NCBI GenBank assembly: GCA_019637685.1
Contig: JAHBVF010000001.1
Coordinates: forward strand, 1 to 64,000
DNA from: Caldilineaceae bacterium
Lineage (GTDB): Bacteria; Chloroflexota; Anaerolineae; Caldilineales; Caldilineaceae
Direction: 5' to 3'
DNA: 64,000 bases
The number at the start of each line of letters is the position of its first letter. The first letter of the stretch is position 1. This document shows, piece after piece, positions 6,731 to 14,977 of this stretch. The notes beneath the pieces are model-generated. The model searched no databases, was not told the DNA's origin, and saw only the letters and a list, made by a program, of their open reading frames with translations. Made by a program: the position numbers and the translations under genes.

Positions 6731-9285
6731 CCGCAATCTCCAAACATGGATTCTCCCAAGATGCCTGGACAGGACTGCTGGTAGCAGCAGTCGTGCTTGT
6801 CATTGGCTTCGTCTATGGCCTTGGGCATGTCTATCGGGTTCCAGATCCGGGATTCTCGTTTGATGGGCGCTGGCATATCACAGCCTTTTCCAGCAATTGC
6901 GAGTTGGTCACAGTCGACACATGTAATACAGGTCGGGATGCACTCCAACTTGACGATCGGATTGTCAAAATCTATGGCCCTGCACCGAATTTCGTATTTG
7001 ATCTGGACGGGTATAACACGGACTTGACTGCGACGCCATTCGACAATTTCCGGCCGGGGGACGAGGTTCGGTTGGATATCGTGCGCAACGAGCAGCCGAT
7101 GACTGTCTTTTGGGTGATGCCTGACCGCTCAAACCCCAGCCAGATCAAACGCTTGAGCACAATCTGGGTTTTTCTCCCCTTTTGGTTGGCAGGCAGCGCT
7201 GTTCTCCTTTTTGTACGGCCCAAAGATGTGCGCTGGCGTCTTCTGATTCTGCAAAATTATATCACGGGCCTTTGGCTTGCCATTGGCACAGTCTCCTTTT
7301 CGCAAATTTTCGGCTCCACCTATCTCTCCATCGGTCTCTCCTGGCTGATTATGCCGGTTTATCTGCACCTGCATCTGTTGTTGCCCAGTTCGCTCCATGT
7401 GAAAAGACGCTGGTGGATACCCGCGCTTTATGCGATTGCGGGTATATTGGCACTGTTGAATATGTTGGGCATTCTTCCCCTTTCCACCTACTATCTTGCG
7501 CTCTTCATTGGCATTGGCGGCAGTCTTTCCCTGCTTCTGTTGCGCACGCTGCGCCCTGGTTTGCCCGCCGAGCGTTCTGTGTTGAATCTGATGCTGCTGG
7601 GAATTGGCGTCGCGCTGTTGCCAGGGGTTCTGCTCTATCTGTTGCCGAGCATTCTGCTTAAGGATTATACCGCGCCCACCACTGTAATTCTGCTCATCAC
7701 TCTGGCCATCCCCAGCCTCTCTTTCTTCTACACCTATGCCATCTATAAACACAGGCTGGGCAATCAGGAAGTGCGGGCCAATCGGGCACTCTCTTCCTAC
7801 AGCTTTGTGATTATATACGCGTCTGTTTTTGTCTTTGTGTTTGTCATTGTCGGCCAGCACATTCATATTGATCAGTCGATCTACTCTGTGGTGATTCTCA
7901 TTGCCACAATTTATATGCTGGCTGCTTTTGCCGTACGCCCGCCTTTCGAGCGCTTTATGAACCGGCTTGTGTATGGAACGACCTATGAACCAGAACATAT
8001 CGTCCAGCAGTTTGCCAATGAGATTCCCCGCGCGCTCAACCCAGCCTACCTCTCCTCTCTGCTCAGCAATCAGGTGATGCCGAGCCTGCTCATTCGCCAA
8101 TCCGCTCTGTATTGGATGGTGGAAGAGAAGGCCCAATGTGTGCATGTAGAACAGGCTCCTGATATTCTGTCTGTGTTGACAGAGGCGCAGGTGGCTCGCT
8201 TTCAGGCCCATTTCGCCTCCTTTATAGCCGAGGACAGTCTGAGTCAGGAAGAGGCTCTGCCCGCAGCCTATGCATGGGTACGTCTGGTGATTCCCATTGA
8301 GTTGGATGGCCGTCTGGTAGGACTATGGCTGTTCGGCAGGCGCGACCCGGATGATTTCTATCCCCAACGCGATATTGAACTGCTGATGACACTGGGCAGT
8401 CAGGTGGGAATCGCGCTGGAGTCCACTCGTCTCTTTGGGATTGAGCAACACCGGGCCGACGAACTGGCACGCATCAATTTTGAGTTACATCGGGCTATCC
8501 GGGTGAAAAACGATATGTTGCGCAATATCTCCCACGAGCTGCGCACACCCTTGACAGCCATATCCGGCTATACTGAATTGCTGATAGACGGTATCGCTGG
8601 TGAGCTGACAGATGATCAGAACGAACTGCTCTCTATCGTGGCGGACCGGACCCAGGACCTGCGCTCGATGATCAACGATCTGATTGCCTATCAGCAGGAA
8701 CGGGCGCAGGAAATGGATATGGGTACTGTCAATATTGTGGAAATTGCCCAGGCCGCGCTGCAGACAACCCGCACGCTGGCAACCAACCCCAACTACGCCG
8801 GCCACCACCCCCATTCCTTTGTTCTGGATTGTGTGGACACCAAGCTTTTTGTGCAGGCCAATCCTACCCAGATCAATCAAGTCTTCACCAATCTGCTGAG
8901 CAATGCTGTGAAATTTAGCCCCCAAGGTGGGACAATCACAGTCACTCTGCGTGCGGGAGTGCATCAATTTGAACACAAAAACCAGAACGTGGCCCCGTCG
9001 CTTTTTGTCGGTGCGCCCAATCCCAAAGAGACGGTAGAACTCCCTGCTGTCTTTGTCTCTATACAGGACGAAGGCATTGGGATCCCGGCAGAAGAGTTGG
9101 AAAATATTTGGATGGATTTCTATCAGGTGGATGGCTCGGCCACGCGGCGTTTTGGCGGCACAGGACTGGGCTTGGCTCTGGTGCGGGACATCATCCATGC
9201 CCACAACGGTGCCATCTGGGCAGACAGCCAGGTTGGGGTGGAGACAATCATCACATTTGTCATTCCTTGCGCTACTCCGGACTAA
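6727..9285 (+). CDS. ComP-like polytopic sensor histidine kinase
   Basis: The product is 852 residues, with a GTG start overlapping the stop of the synthase gene. Order: TM1 (about 14-36); an extracytoplasmic loop of ~100 residues resembling a PDZ domain (DDRIVKIYG, FRPGDEVRLDIVR); a block of about 8-9 TM helices (144-400); a GAF-like domain (about 430-565); HisKA with phospho-accepting His603 in SHELRTPL; and HATPase with N box NLLSNAVKFSP, G1 DEGIGIP and G2 GGTGLGLAL. Bacillus ComP is likewise a many-TM kinase sensing prenylated ComX outside the cell. The transmitter here is of the HisKA class, unlike the NarL-partnered HisKA_3 of Bacillus ComP, and no response regulator is adjacent. It therefore probably signals to a distant, perhaps OmpR-type, regulator. 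The 3' end overlaps convergent comEC by 14 bases. Confidence 0.9.
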   Translation: MTAISKHGFSQDAWTGLLVAAVVLVIGFVYGLGHVYRVPDPGFSFDGRWHITAFSSNCELVTVDTCNTGRDALQLDDRIVKIYGPAPNFVFDLDGYNTDLTATPFDNFRPGDEVRLDIVRNEQPMTVFWVMPDRSNPSQIKRLSTIWVFLPFWLAGSAVLLFVRPKDVRWRLLILQNYITGLWLAIGTVSFSQIFGSTYLSIGLSWLIMPVYLHLHLLLPSSLHVKRRWWIPALYAIAGILALLNMLGILPLSTYYLALFIGIGGSLSLLLLRTLRPGLPAERSVLNLMLLGIGVALLPGVLLYLLPSILLKDYTAPTTVILLITLAIPSLSFFYTYAIYKHRLGNQEVRANRALSSYSFVIIYASVFVFVFVIVGQHIHIDQSIYSVVILIATIYMLAAFAVRPPFERFMNRLVYGTTYEPEHIVQQFANEIPRALNPAYLSSLLSNQVMPSLLIRQSALYWMVEEKAQCVHVEQAPDILSVLTEAQVARFQAHFASFIAEDSLSQEEALPAAYAWVRLVIPIELDGRLVGLWLFGRRDPDDFYPQRDIELLMTLGSQVGIALESTRLFGIEQHRADELARINFELHRAIRVKNDMLRNISHELRTPLTAISGYTELLIDGIAGELTDDQNELLSIVADRTQDLRSMINDLIAYQQERAQEMDMGTVNIVEIAQAALQTTRTLATNPNYAGHHPHSFVLDCVDTKLFVQANPTQINQVFTNLLSNAVKFSPQGGTITVTLRAGVHQFEHKNQNVAPSLFVGAPNPKETVELPAVFVSIQDEGIGIPAEELENIWMDFYQVDGSATRRFGGTGLGLALVRDIIHAHNGAIWADSQVGVETIITFVIPCATPD

Positions 9286-11836
9286 TCTCCCGCCGGCCCA
9301 ACGGATTTCCCCGCTCGGTCTCCACCCAAAACTGCATTCCATCGCTGCGGACATGAATGCGCCCGTGAATGTCGTTGCGCAAAATGAGGCGTCCGGCCAG
9401 CCCATCCAACACCGTTGGATCCGGGTGGCCGTAGCGGTTTTCCCCCACCTGAATCACCGCGATTTCCGGCTGTACCGCGCGTACAAATTCTGGCCCTGTG
9501 CTGTTGCGGCTGCCGTGATGGCCCACCTTCAGAATGTGGGTGGCAAGCGGTTGCCCTTCCCGGCCCATCGCCCTCTCCGCGGGCAGACCCGCATCGCCGG
9601 TAAGCAGAACACTGAACTCCCCATAGACCAGACGCAGCACCAGCGAACGCTCGTTTTTGTCGTCATCCTCCACCGCGGGCATTGCCTCTTCGGGCGGGGG
9701 CCAGAGAACCCACAGCGCCACGCCGTCGCCCAGATCGAGCCAGCCCCCCTGGGATTCCGTGGCAATAGCCGTGTGCCCGGCTTCCATCTTCGCCCGCCAA
9801 TCGTCGAAATCTTCGTTATCACGTAAATTGTCACTGATCAGCGCCTGTTCGATGGCAAACCGTTCGGGAAGAGCGATCTGCGCCCCCATGTGATCCCAAT
9901 CCGGATGGGTGGCGACGACCAGATCGAGGGAACGATCCCAAAAGGGCATGGCCGCGCCCAGTTGGGCAAAGAGGCGCTGGGAATCACTGCCCCCGTCGAT
10001 AAGTATCTGGCGTCCGCCGGGTGTCTGCACCAGAATGCCGTCGCCCTGGCCGATGTCAAGGAAATAGAGATGGAGCAGCCCATCCGGGCGGGAAAGCAAT
10101 ACCTGCCAGAGCAGCAGCGCGCCAATCCCCAGGGCCGGCAACCCCACAGCCGTGCCCCAGCGCCACAGTGCGGGGCCGGAAAGTTGGGGACGCCAGCGCA
10201 AGACACGCAACAGTTGACCGCGCCCGTGCCAGACAAAGATCAGCCCGTAGGTGAGCAACAGACTGCCAAGCCCATAGCCGAATATCTCCACACTGGCCCA
10301 GGGCAGGGCCGCGCTCCAGCGCACCATTGCCACTGTCCACAGCAAGCACAGATAGGGAACCCACAGAAGCAGCTGGGCCAGCAGATCGACACCCGCCAGC
10401 CCCACCAATAGCCCTGCCCCGCCCCAGAGCATAATGAAGGGCTGGGCAGGCGCGATGAGCAGATTGGTGAGCAGGCTGACCAGACTGAGGCGGCCAAAGT
10501 AGTAGACGACCAGCGGCAGGGTTGTCAGATTGGCTGCCAGCGTCACCAACAGGCCGTCCTGGAGCAGACCAATCAGCAGGGAACTGCCCTGGGCCGCCAA
10601 CCCGCCCGTCAACTGTCCAGACAACGCCAGACCCGGCCACAGGCGTTTCACCCCGGCCGTCAGCCCCGGCGAGAAGAGTATCAGACCAGCGGTGGCCGCG
10701 CTGCTCAGTTCAAAGCCCACATCCCAGAGGGTGAGGGGGTTGAGCAGCGTCATGGCCCAGCAGGCCGCGGCCAGGCTAAGCAGCGCGGTGCTTTGGCGGT
10801 TGAGAACCGTGGCAACTACAAAGAGCGAACCCATCAACGCCGCCCGCACCACCGCGGGATCGCCCCCCACCAGCAGAGCGTAGAGACCGACACCGGCCAG
10901 TGTGGGCCAGAGCGCCCGCCGTCTGCCCCACAGCCGCATAAAGAATGCCATCAACACGCCAGCGACAATCGCCACATTTGATCCGCTGATGACGATCACA
11001 TGGCTGGTCCCGGTCAGGTTGAACTGTTCGTACAGACCGTCGGGGATGCCCGCTTCGATGCCCAGGAGCATTCCATTGGCCAGGGCGGCGTAGGGTTCGG
11101 GCAACAGCCGGTTGATCACCCCTTCGCCCCGATCGCGCAGGGCATAGAGGCCACGAAAGAGCGGTGTGCCCCGGTTTACGCCGTCCACCAATTCGATTCG
11201 GGGGCGCATGACCTGGCTGTGGACCCCTTTGCGGGCCAGATAGGCCCGATAGTCGAAGGAATCAAAAACCGGCGGCTCGACCAGTTGGCCCTGCACCCGT
11301 AGGGGCTGGCCATAGATATACACGGGGCGAACCGCGGTCGTCAGCCGCGCCCGGCCCTGCACAGCCCGTTCCACACCGCCCGCGCGGATGCTCTCCACCC
11401 GCAGGAAAAGCTGCTGGCGGCCGTTTTTGGCTGTGGGAAAATTGTCCACATAGCCCGTCAGTGTGACCGACGGCGCATTGTCAGCGTTGGTGTCCGCTGT
11501 GTTGTAATAGGCCAGATCAGTCGGGGTGGCGCAGGGCTGTTCCGGATGACCGGCAAAGCGCAGCAGCCCCGCGCAGGCGGCCAGCAGTGCAGCCGCGGCC
11601 AGTGCGCCGTTCCATTCGGAGGTCGGCGCGGTGAAGCCGGCACTGACAGGCCAGCGCAGGGGCCGGTTGGGCCGGGTTTGCTCTCTGCTCTGCCAGAGAA
11701 AGGGCAGGGGCAGCGCAATGAAGGGCAGCAGCCAGGGCCAGGCAGGAAAGCCGCAGCCAAGCAGACCGGCATCCCAGAAGAGACGCCCGGCGCTGATACC
11801 GATGAGGTAGGCCAGGGAGAGATAGAGGATTGTCAT
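9272..11836 (-). CDS. comEC: DNA internalization competence protein ComEC/Rec2
   Basis: The product is 854 residues, at the upper end of the family. ComEC forms the inner-membrane channel through which one DNA strand enters during natural transformation. N-terminal TM helices and a DUF4131-like segment precede the multi-helix Competence domain (GTSHVIVISGSNVAIVAG, about residue 280). The C-terminal ~260 residues are a metallo-beta-lactamase fold with ATHPDWDHMGA and VGHHGSRNS, the proposed nuclease for the non-transported strand. It stands alone on the minus strand, tail to tail with the ComP-like kinase. Other competence genes (comEA, pil) are not in the window. The start at 11836 fits the N-terminal TM helix. 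Confidence 0.95.
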   Translation of the reverse strand: MTILYLSLAYLIGISAGRLFWDAGLLGCGFPAWPWLLPFIALPLPFLWQSREQTRPNRPLRWPVSAGFTAPTSEWNGALAAAALLAACAGLLRFAGHPEQPCATPTDLAYYNTADTNADNAPSVTLTGYVDNFPTAKNGRQQLFLRVESIRAGGVERAVQGRARLTTAVRPVYIYGQPLRVQGQLVEPPVFDSFDYRAYLARKGVHSQVMRPRIELVDGVNRGTPLFRGLYALRDRGEGVINRLLPEPYAALANGMLLGIEAGIPDGLYEQFNLTGTSHVIVISGSNVAIVAGVLMAFFMRLWGRRRALWPTLAGVGLYALLVGGDPAVVRAALMGSLFVVATVLNRQSTALLSLAAACWAMTLLNPLTLWDVGFELSSAATAGLILFSPGLTAGVKRLWPGLALSGQLTGGLAAQGSSLLIGLLQDGLLVTLAANLTTLPLVVYYFGRLSLVSLLTNLLIAPAQPFIMLWGGAGLLVGLAGVDLLAQLLLWVPYLCLLWTVAMVRWSAALPWASVEIFGYGLGSLLLTYGLIFVWHGRGQLLRVLRWRPQLSGPALWRWGTAVGLPALGIGALLLWQVLLSRPDGLLHLYFLDIGQGDGILVQTPGGRQILIDGGSDSQRLFAQLGAAMPFWDRSLDLVVATHPDWDHMGAQIALPERFAIEQALISDNLRDNEDFDDWRAKMEAGHTAIATESQGGWLDLGDGVALWVLWPPPEEAMPAVEDDDKNERSLVLRLVYGEFSVLLTGDAGLPAERAMGREGQPLATHILKVGHHGSRNSTGPEFVRAVQPEIAVIQVGENRYGHPDPTVLDGLAGRLILRNDIHGRIHVRSDGMQFWVETERGNPLGRREISPE

Positions 11837-12170
11837 TGCTGGCGGGCGATTAGATGGTTTAAAACTTTAATGTATCCACAGATTTCACAGATGGACACGG
11901 ATTTCTGCCCTACTATCTGTGAAAATCTGTGCCATCTGCGGATAGCTATTTCTTTGAAACAGCCTTACAAGTGAACAGTAAGCGGTGAGCTGCGGCTCGA
12001 CAGTTTGTTTCACTACATAATTCGTAGGATATAAGAAAGTATACGCAATTTGGTTTGGGTGCGCAAGGATGAAATTTTGGTCGACTATATCACTCTTTTG
12101 CCACAAGTAGCGCAAAATCCGATAGAATAGGCCCATCGACGATCCAGTGCCAGATAAAAGGAGATATCCA
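11837..12170. other. Intergenic region between comEC and the BtrH-like gene
   Basis: This 334-base stretch separates two divergent genes. It contains an imperfect palindromic repeat (11875-11943, listed separately). No other gene is supported. Confidence 0.5.
11875..11943. repeat. Imperfect palindromic intergenic repeat
   Basis: ATCCACAGATTTCACAGATGG on the left and AAAATCTGTGCCATCTGCGG on the right form an imperfect inverted repeat built from CACAGAT/ATCTGTG words. It resembles in style the elements at 224-359 and about 51.7 kb, but I see no clear target-site duplication. Confidence 0.5.
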
Positions 12171-13379
12171 ATGCCTGTTCTGCCCAACTATCACCAGTTC
12201 GACGGTCTGCACTGGGAAACCGGGACGGTTCGCAACTATTTCGACTATCGGGGCGTGGAGGCTCCCCACACCGGCCAGCCCTACTCCGAGGCTCTGCTGA
12301 TGGGTGTGAGCGGCGGCGCGGTGATGGGCTATTTTGTCTTTGCCTACGAAGGCGTCGATCCCCAGGCGCGCATCCTCACCCGCAACACCTTCGATCCCTT
12401 CGAGACAATGCTGCAACGACTGGGCGTTGTCCAGGAACGACGCCACACGGCCAGCCCGCAAAAAGCTGTGAAAAATTTGGCAGATGCGCTGGAAGATGGC
12501 ACGCCCGCGCTGGTCTGGGTGGATATGTTTGGCCTGCCCTACGAACACCAGAGCCAAACAGAAGGGGTCTGGCATATGTTTCCGGTGCTGGTCTACGGCT
12601 ACGACGAAGCCGCGGACCGGGTGGATGTGGCCGACCGGGCGCGGGTTCCTTTGGCGATGACAACGGGCGAGCTGGCTGGCCTGCGCGCGCGGGTGAAGAA
12701 CGTCAAACACCGGGTGTTGACGCTGGATATGCCCGACCCGGAGAAGCTGCCATCCGCGGTGCAGGCGGGGATTTGGGACTGCATCAGACTGTACACGGAA
12801 AAGCCGCCAAAGGGCGCGGCCCACAATTTCGGTCTGGCAGCCTATCAGCGCTGGGCAGAGATGCTCACCAGCCCGAAGAAGAAGGGGAGTTGGGCAAAGG
12901 AGTTCCCGCCCGGCTCGAAGCTCTACGCGGGGTTGACCTGCGCCTTCTGGGACATCAATATTTTCGGGAAGGAAGGCCAGGCCGAGCGGGATGTCTATGC
13001 TGATTTTCTGGACGAGGCCGCTGTCATTCTGGGCAAGCCGAGCCTGACGGATGTGGCCCGCCAGTTTCGGGCCAGCGCGGCAGCGTGGGACGATCTGAGC
13101 GCGGCGCTACTGCCCGATTGGTCGCCGCCCCTGGCCGAGACGCGGGAATTGATGCTGCGCCAACACAGACTTTTCCTGGACGAGGGCGCGGCCAGTCTGG
13201 CGGAACGGCAAGCCATCAGCCGACAACGGGAAGTGCTGCGCGGCCAGATGGCCGACAATTTTCCCCTGAGCGAAGGCGAAGTCACCCGTTTGCAGGAATC
13301 TATCGCTGAACAGGTGCTGCGCATCCACGACATCGAAGCCGCCGCGGTGGCGGATCTGCGCGGGGCGATGGGAAGTTGA
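12171..13379 (+). CDS. BtrH N-terminal/DUF4872-type protein
   Basis: The product is 402 residues, from the ATG behind AAAAGGAGA. The N-terminal ~150 residues resemble the BtrH N-terminal domain, a C39-peptidase-like fold named for the acyltransferase of butirosin biosynthesis (YSEALLMGVSGGAVMGYF, FDPFETMLQRLGV). The rest resembles DUF4872, ending in a helical region. In BtrH the catalytic Cys lies just before this block; here the matching stretch reads PHTGQPYSE, so the nucleophile appears absent and activity is doubtful. No signal peptide is seen. The gene stands alone between divergent comEC and convergent sulfatase. The family assignment is from motif memory, and the function is unknown. 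Confidence 0.7.
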   Translation: MPVLPNYHQFDGLHWETGTVRNYFDYRGVEAPHTGQPYSEALLMGVSGGAVMGYFVFAYEGVDPQARILTRNTFDPFETMLQRLGVVQERRHTASPQKAVKNLADALEDGTPALVWVDMFGLPYEHQSQTEGVWHMFPVLVYGYDEAADRVDVADRARVPLAMTTGELAGLRARVKNVKHRVLTLDMPDPEKLPSAVQAGIWDCIRLYTEKPPKGAAHNFGLAAYQRWAEMLTSPKKKGSWAKEFPPGSKLYAGLTCAFWDINIFGKEGQAERDVYADFLDEAAVILGKPSLTDVARQFRASAAAWDDLSAALLPDWSPPLAETRELMLRQHRLFLDEGAASLAERQAISRQREVLRGQMADNFPLSEGEVTRLQESIAEQVLRIHDIEAAAVADLRGAMGS

Positions 13380-13421
13380 CGGCGGACGGAAGACGGAAGA
13401 CGGGGGACGGAAGACGGCGGA
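13380..13421. repeat. Short tandem GGACGGAAGACGG-type repeat
   Basis: Directly after the stop codon, the words GGACGGAAGACGG and GGAAGACGG recur three to four times with small changes. It separates two convergent genes. It looks like slippage-prone repeat DNA with no hairpin of its own. Confidence 0.5.
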
Positions 13422-13434
13422 CTTTCGCCTATCG

Positions 13435-14847
13435 TCAATCCGTCCATAAATCGTAGACCTGTAACCCGGCCCGCTCCCGCCGTCCATCCCGCCAGGCTTC
13501 GTTGCGGTTGTGGATACGCTGAAACTTCACTTTTCGCCCGCTGTACGCGCTCTCTTCGTGGCGGCTGTGCCACATCTCCAACTGTTCATCCAACGCGGTC
13601 TGCACCGAACGGTACTCGTCCCAGCCCGCCCGGTTGAGGGTTTCGTCCGGGTCTGCGGCCAAATGGAAAAGATCGTGGGGGCCGGTGGGATAGCGTTTGA
13701 CGTATTTGTGTGCGGGCGTGCGGATCATCCGCAGGTCGCCGTATTCGCCGAAACGGGTGTCGTCCCAGGCCGTCTCCTCGCCCGCGGCAAGCGGTGCGTA
13801 GCTGCGCCCCGGATAGTTGCGCTCGGCCAGTTCCACGCCAGCCCATTGGCAAATGGCCTGGAAGCTGTCGTAGTGATCCACGCACTGCTCCGCCACCTGC
13901 CCCGCGGGAATCCCCGGCCCCCGGGCCAGCAGGGGCACACGCAGAGAAGTCTCGTACATATTCAGCGGGCGGGTGCTGTTGCCCTTGCCCCAATAGCCGT
14001 GATGCCCCAGAGAGCAGCCGTGATCCGATGTGTAGATGACGATTGTGTTCGCCAACTGGCCTGTCTCTTCCAGTTTTGTCAGCAGACGGCCAATCTCCCG
14101 GTCGATCTCCGCCACCGCCGCGTAGTAGCCGACATAACGGGTGCGCACCTGCTCTGCGGTCGGTTGGAAGCCGCCGGCCAGCCCTTCGTTGCGGTTCCAC
14201 GGGTGGGGACGATAGGGCGGAATTTCGGCGAAGTCGTTGCCGGAAAAGCGGGCGGTCAGGGCTGGGTCGTGGCTGGCCGCGTCGTAGGGGGAGTGGGTGG
14301 CGATGTAGCCCACATTGAGAAAGAAGGGTTTGTCGTTGGGCGCGTTATCCAGAAATTTCAGCGCGTGGTCGGTGATGAGGGTGCTTTTGTTGCCCTCCAG
14401 TTCCAGCGGCTCGCCGTTCAGATGATAGGTGTAGCGCCGGTTGTGTACCCCCTGATGCCGGGGCAGGCCAAAGGCCCAGTCGAAGCCGGGCGGCGTGGCA
14501 TGGGATCGGCCCAGATGCCATTTGCCCGACAGCCCGCAGTGATAGCCCGCGTCAGCGAGCAGTTGGGGCAGGGTTGCTTCCCCGGCCAGCCAGTCGAAGT
14601 CACCGATCACTGGCTCGGCCTCTTGCAGCCAGTCGTGGATGCCCACCTGCGACGGCGTGCGTCCGGTGAGCAGACAGGCCCGGGCCGGCGAGCAGACGGG
14701 GCTGGGGGTGAAGGCGTTGGCAAAACGCACGCCTTCCGCGGCCAGCCGGTCCATATTCGGCGTGGGCAGGGCCGGATTGCCATAGCAGCCCGCGGCCCAC
14801 TGGCCGTGATCGTCGGTGAGGAATAATAGAATATTGGGTTGGGGCAT
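13435..14847 (-). CDS. Sulfatase (type I, formylglycine-dependent)
   Basis: The product is 470 residues. It is a type I sulfatase that hydrolyses sulfate esters using a formylglycine made from the Cys of CSPAR (residues about 52-56), inside SPVCSPARACLLTGR. Metal ligands are visible at the N-terminus (LTDDHG) and in YTSDHGCSLGHHG. No signal peptide is evident, so it probably acts in the cytoplasm, as many sugar-sulfate sulfatases do after uptake. It heads a minus-strand run with sugar-acid enzymes, suggesting breakdown of a sulfated sugar; that link is inferred. The anaerobic or aerobic formylglycine-maturing enzyme is not in the window. Confidence 0.93.
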   Translation of the reverse strand: MPQPNILLFLTDDHGQWAAGCYGNPALPTPNMDRLAAEGVRFANAFTPSPVCSPARACLLTGRTPSQVGIHDWLQEAEPVIGDFDWLAGEATLPQLLADAGYHCGLSGKWHLGRSHATPPGFDWAFGLPRHQGVHNRRYTYHLNGEPLELEGNKSTLITDHALKFLDNAPNDKPFFLNVGYIATHSPYDAASHDPALTARFSGNDFAEIPPYRPHPWNRNEGLAGGFQPTAEQVRTRYVGYYAAVAEIDREIGRLLTKLEETGQLANTIVIYTSDHGCSLGHHGYWGKGNSTRPLNMYETSLRVPLLARGPGIPAGQVAEQCVDHYDSFQAICQWAGVELAERNYPGRSYAPLAAGEETAWDDTRFGEYGDLRMIRTPAHKYVKRYPTGPHDLFHLAADPDETLNRAGWDEYRSVQTALDEQLEMWHSRHEESAYSGRKVKFQRIHNRNEAWRDGRRERAGLQVYDLWTD

Positions 14848-14877
14848 TGGATGTATAGTCTTTCTGTTTTCGTTGAG

Positions 14878-14939
14878 GAAGCGTGAGGCGTGAAACGTGA
14901 GAAGATCCGAATGCTCTCACGTTTCACGCCTCACGCTTC
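14878..14939. repeat. 25-bp perfect inverted repeat, CTCACGTTTCACG family
   Basis: The left arm 14878-14902 and right arm 14915-14939 are exact complements (right arm begins TCTCACGTTTCACGCC), with a 12-base loop. The same words form a second hairpin at 17698-17752. Both sit between consecutive minus-strand genes. There is no T-tract, so it is more likely a repeated palindrome than a terminator. Confidence 0.75.
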
Positions 14940-14977
14940 ATTGGGCGCGTTCAATTTCGTCTGAAGAACCTCTTCCC

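Noticed and set aside
14878-14939. Hairpin considered as a parS site because of GTTTCAC words
   Set aside because: Lacks the central CACGTG of the parS consensus; better explained as an intergenic palindrome with a second copy at 17.7 kb.
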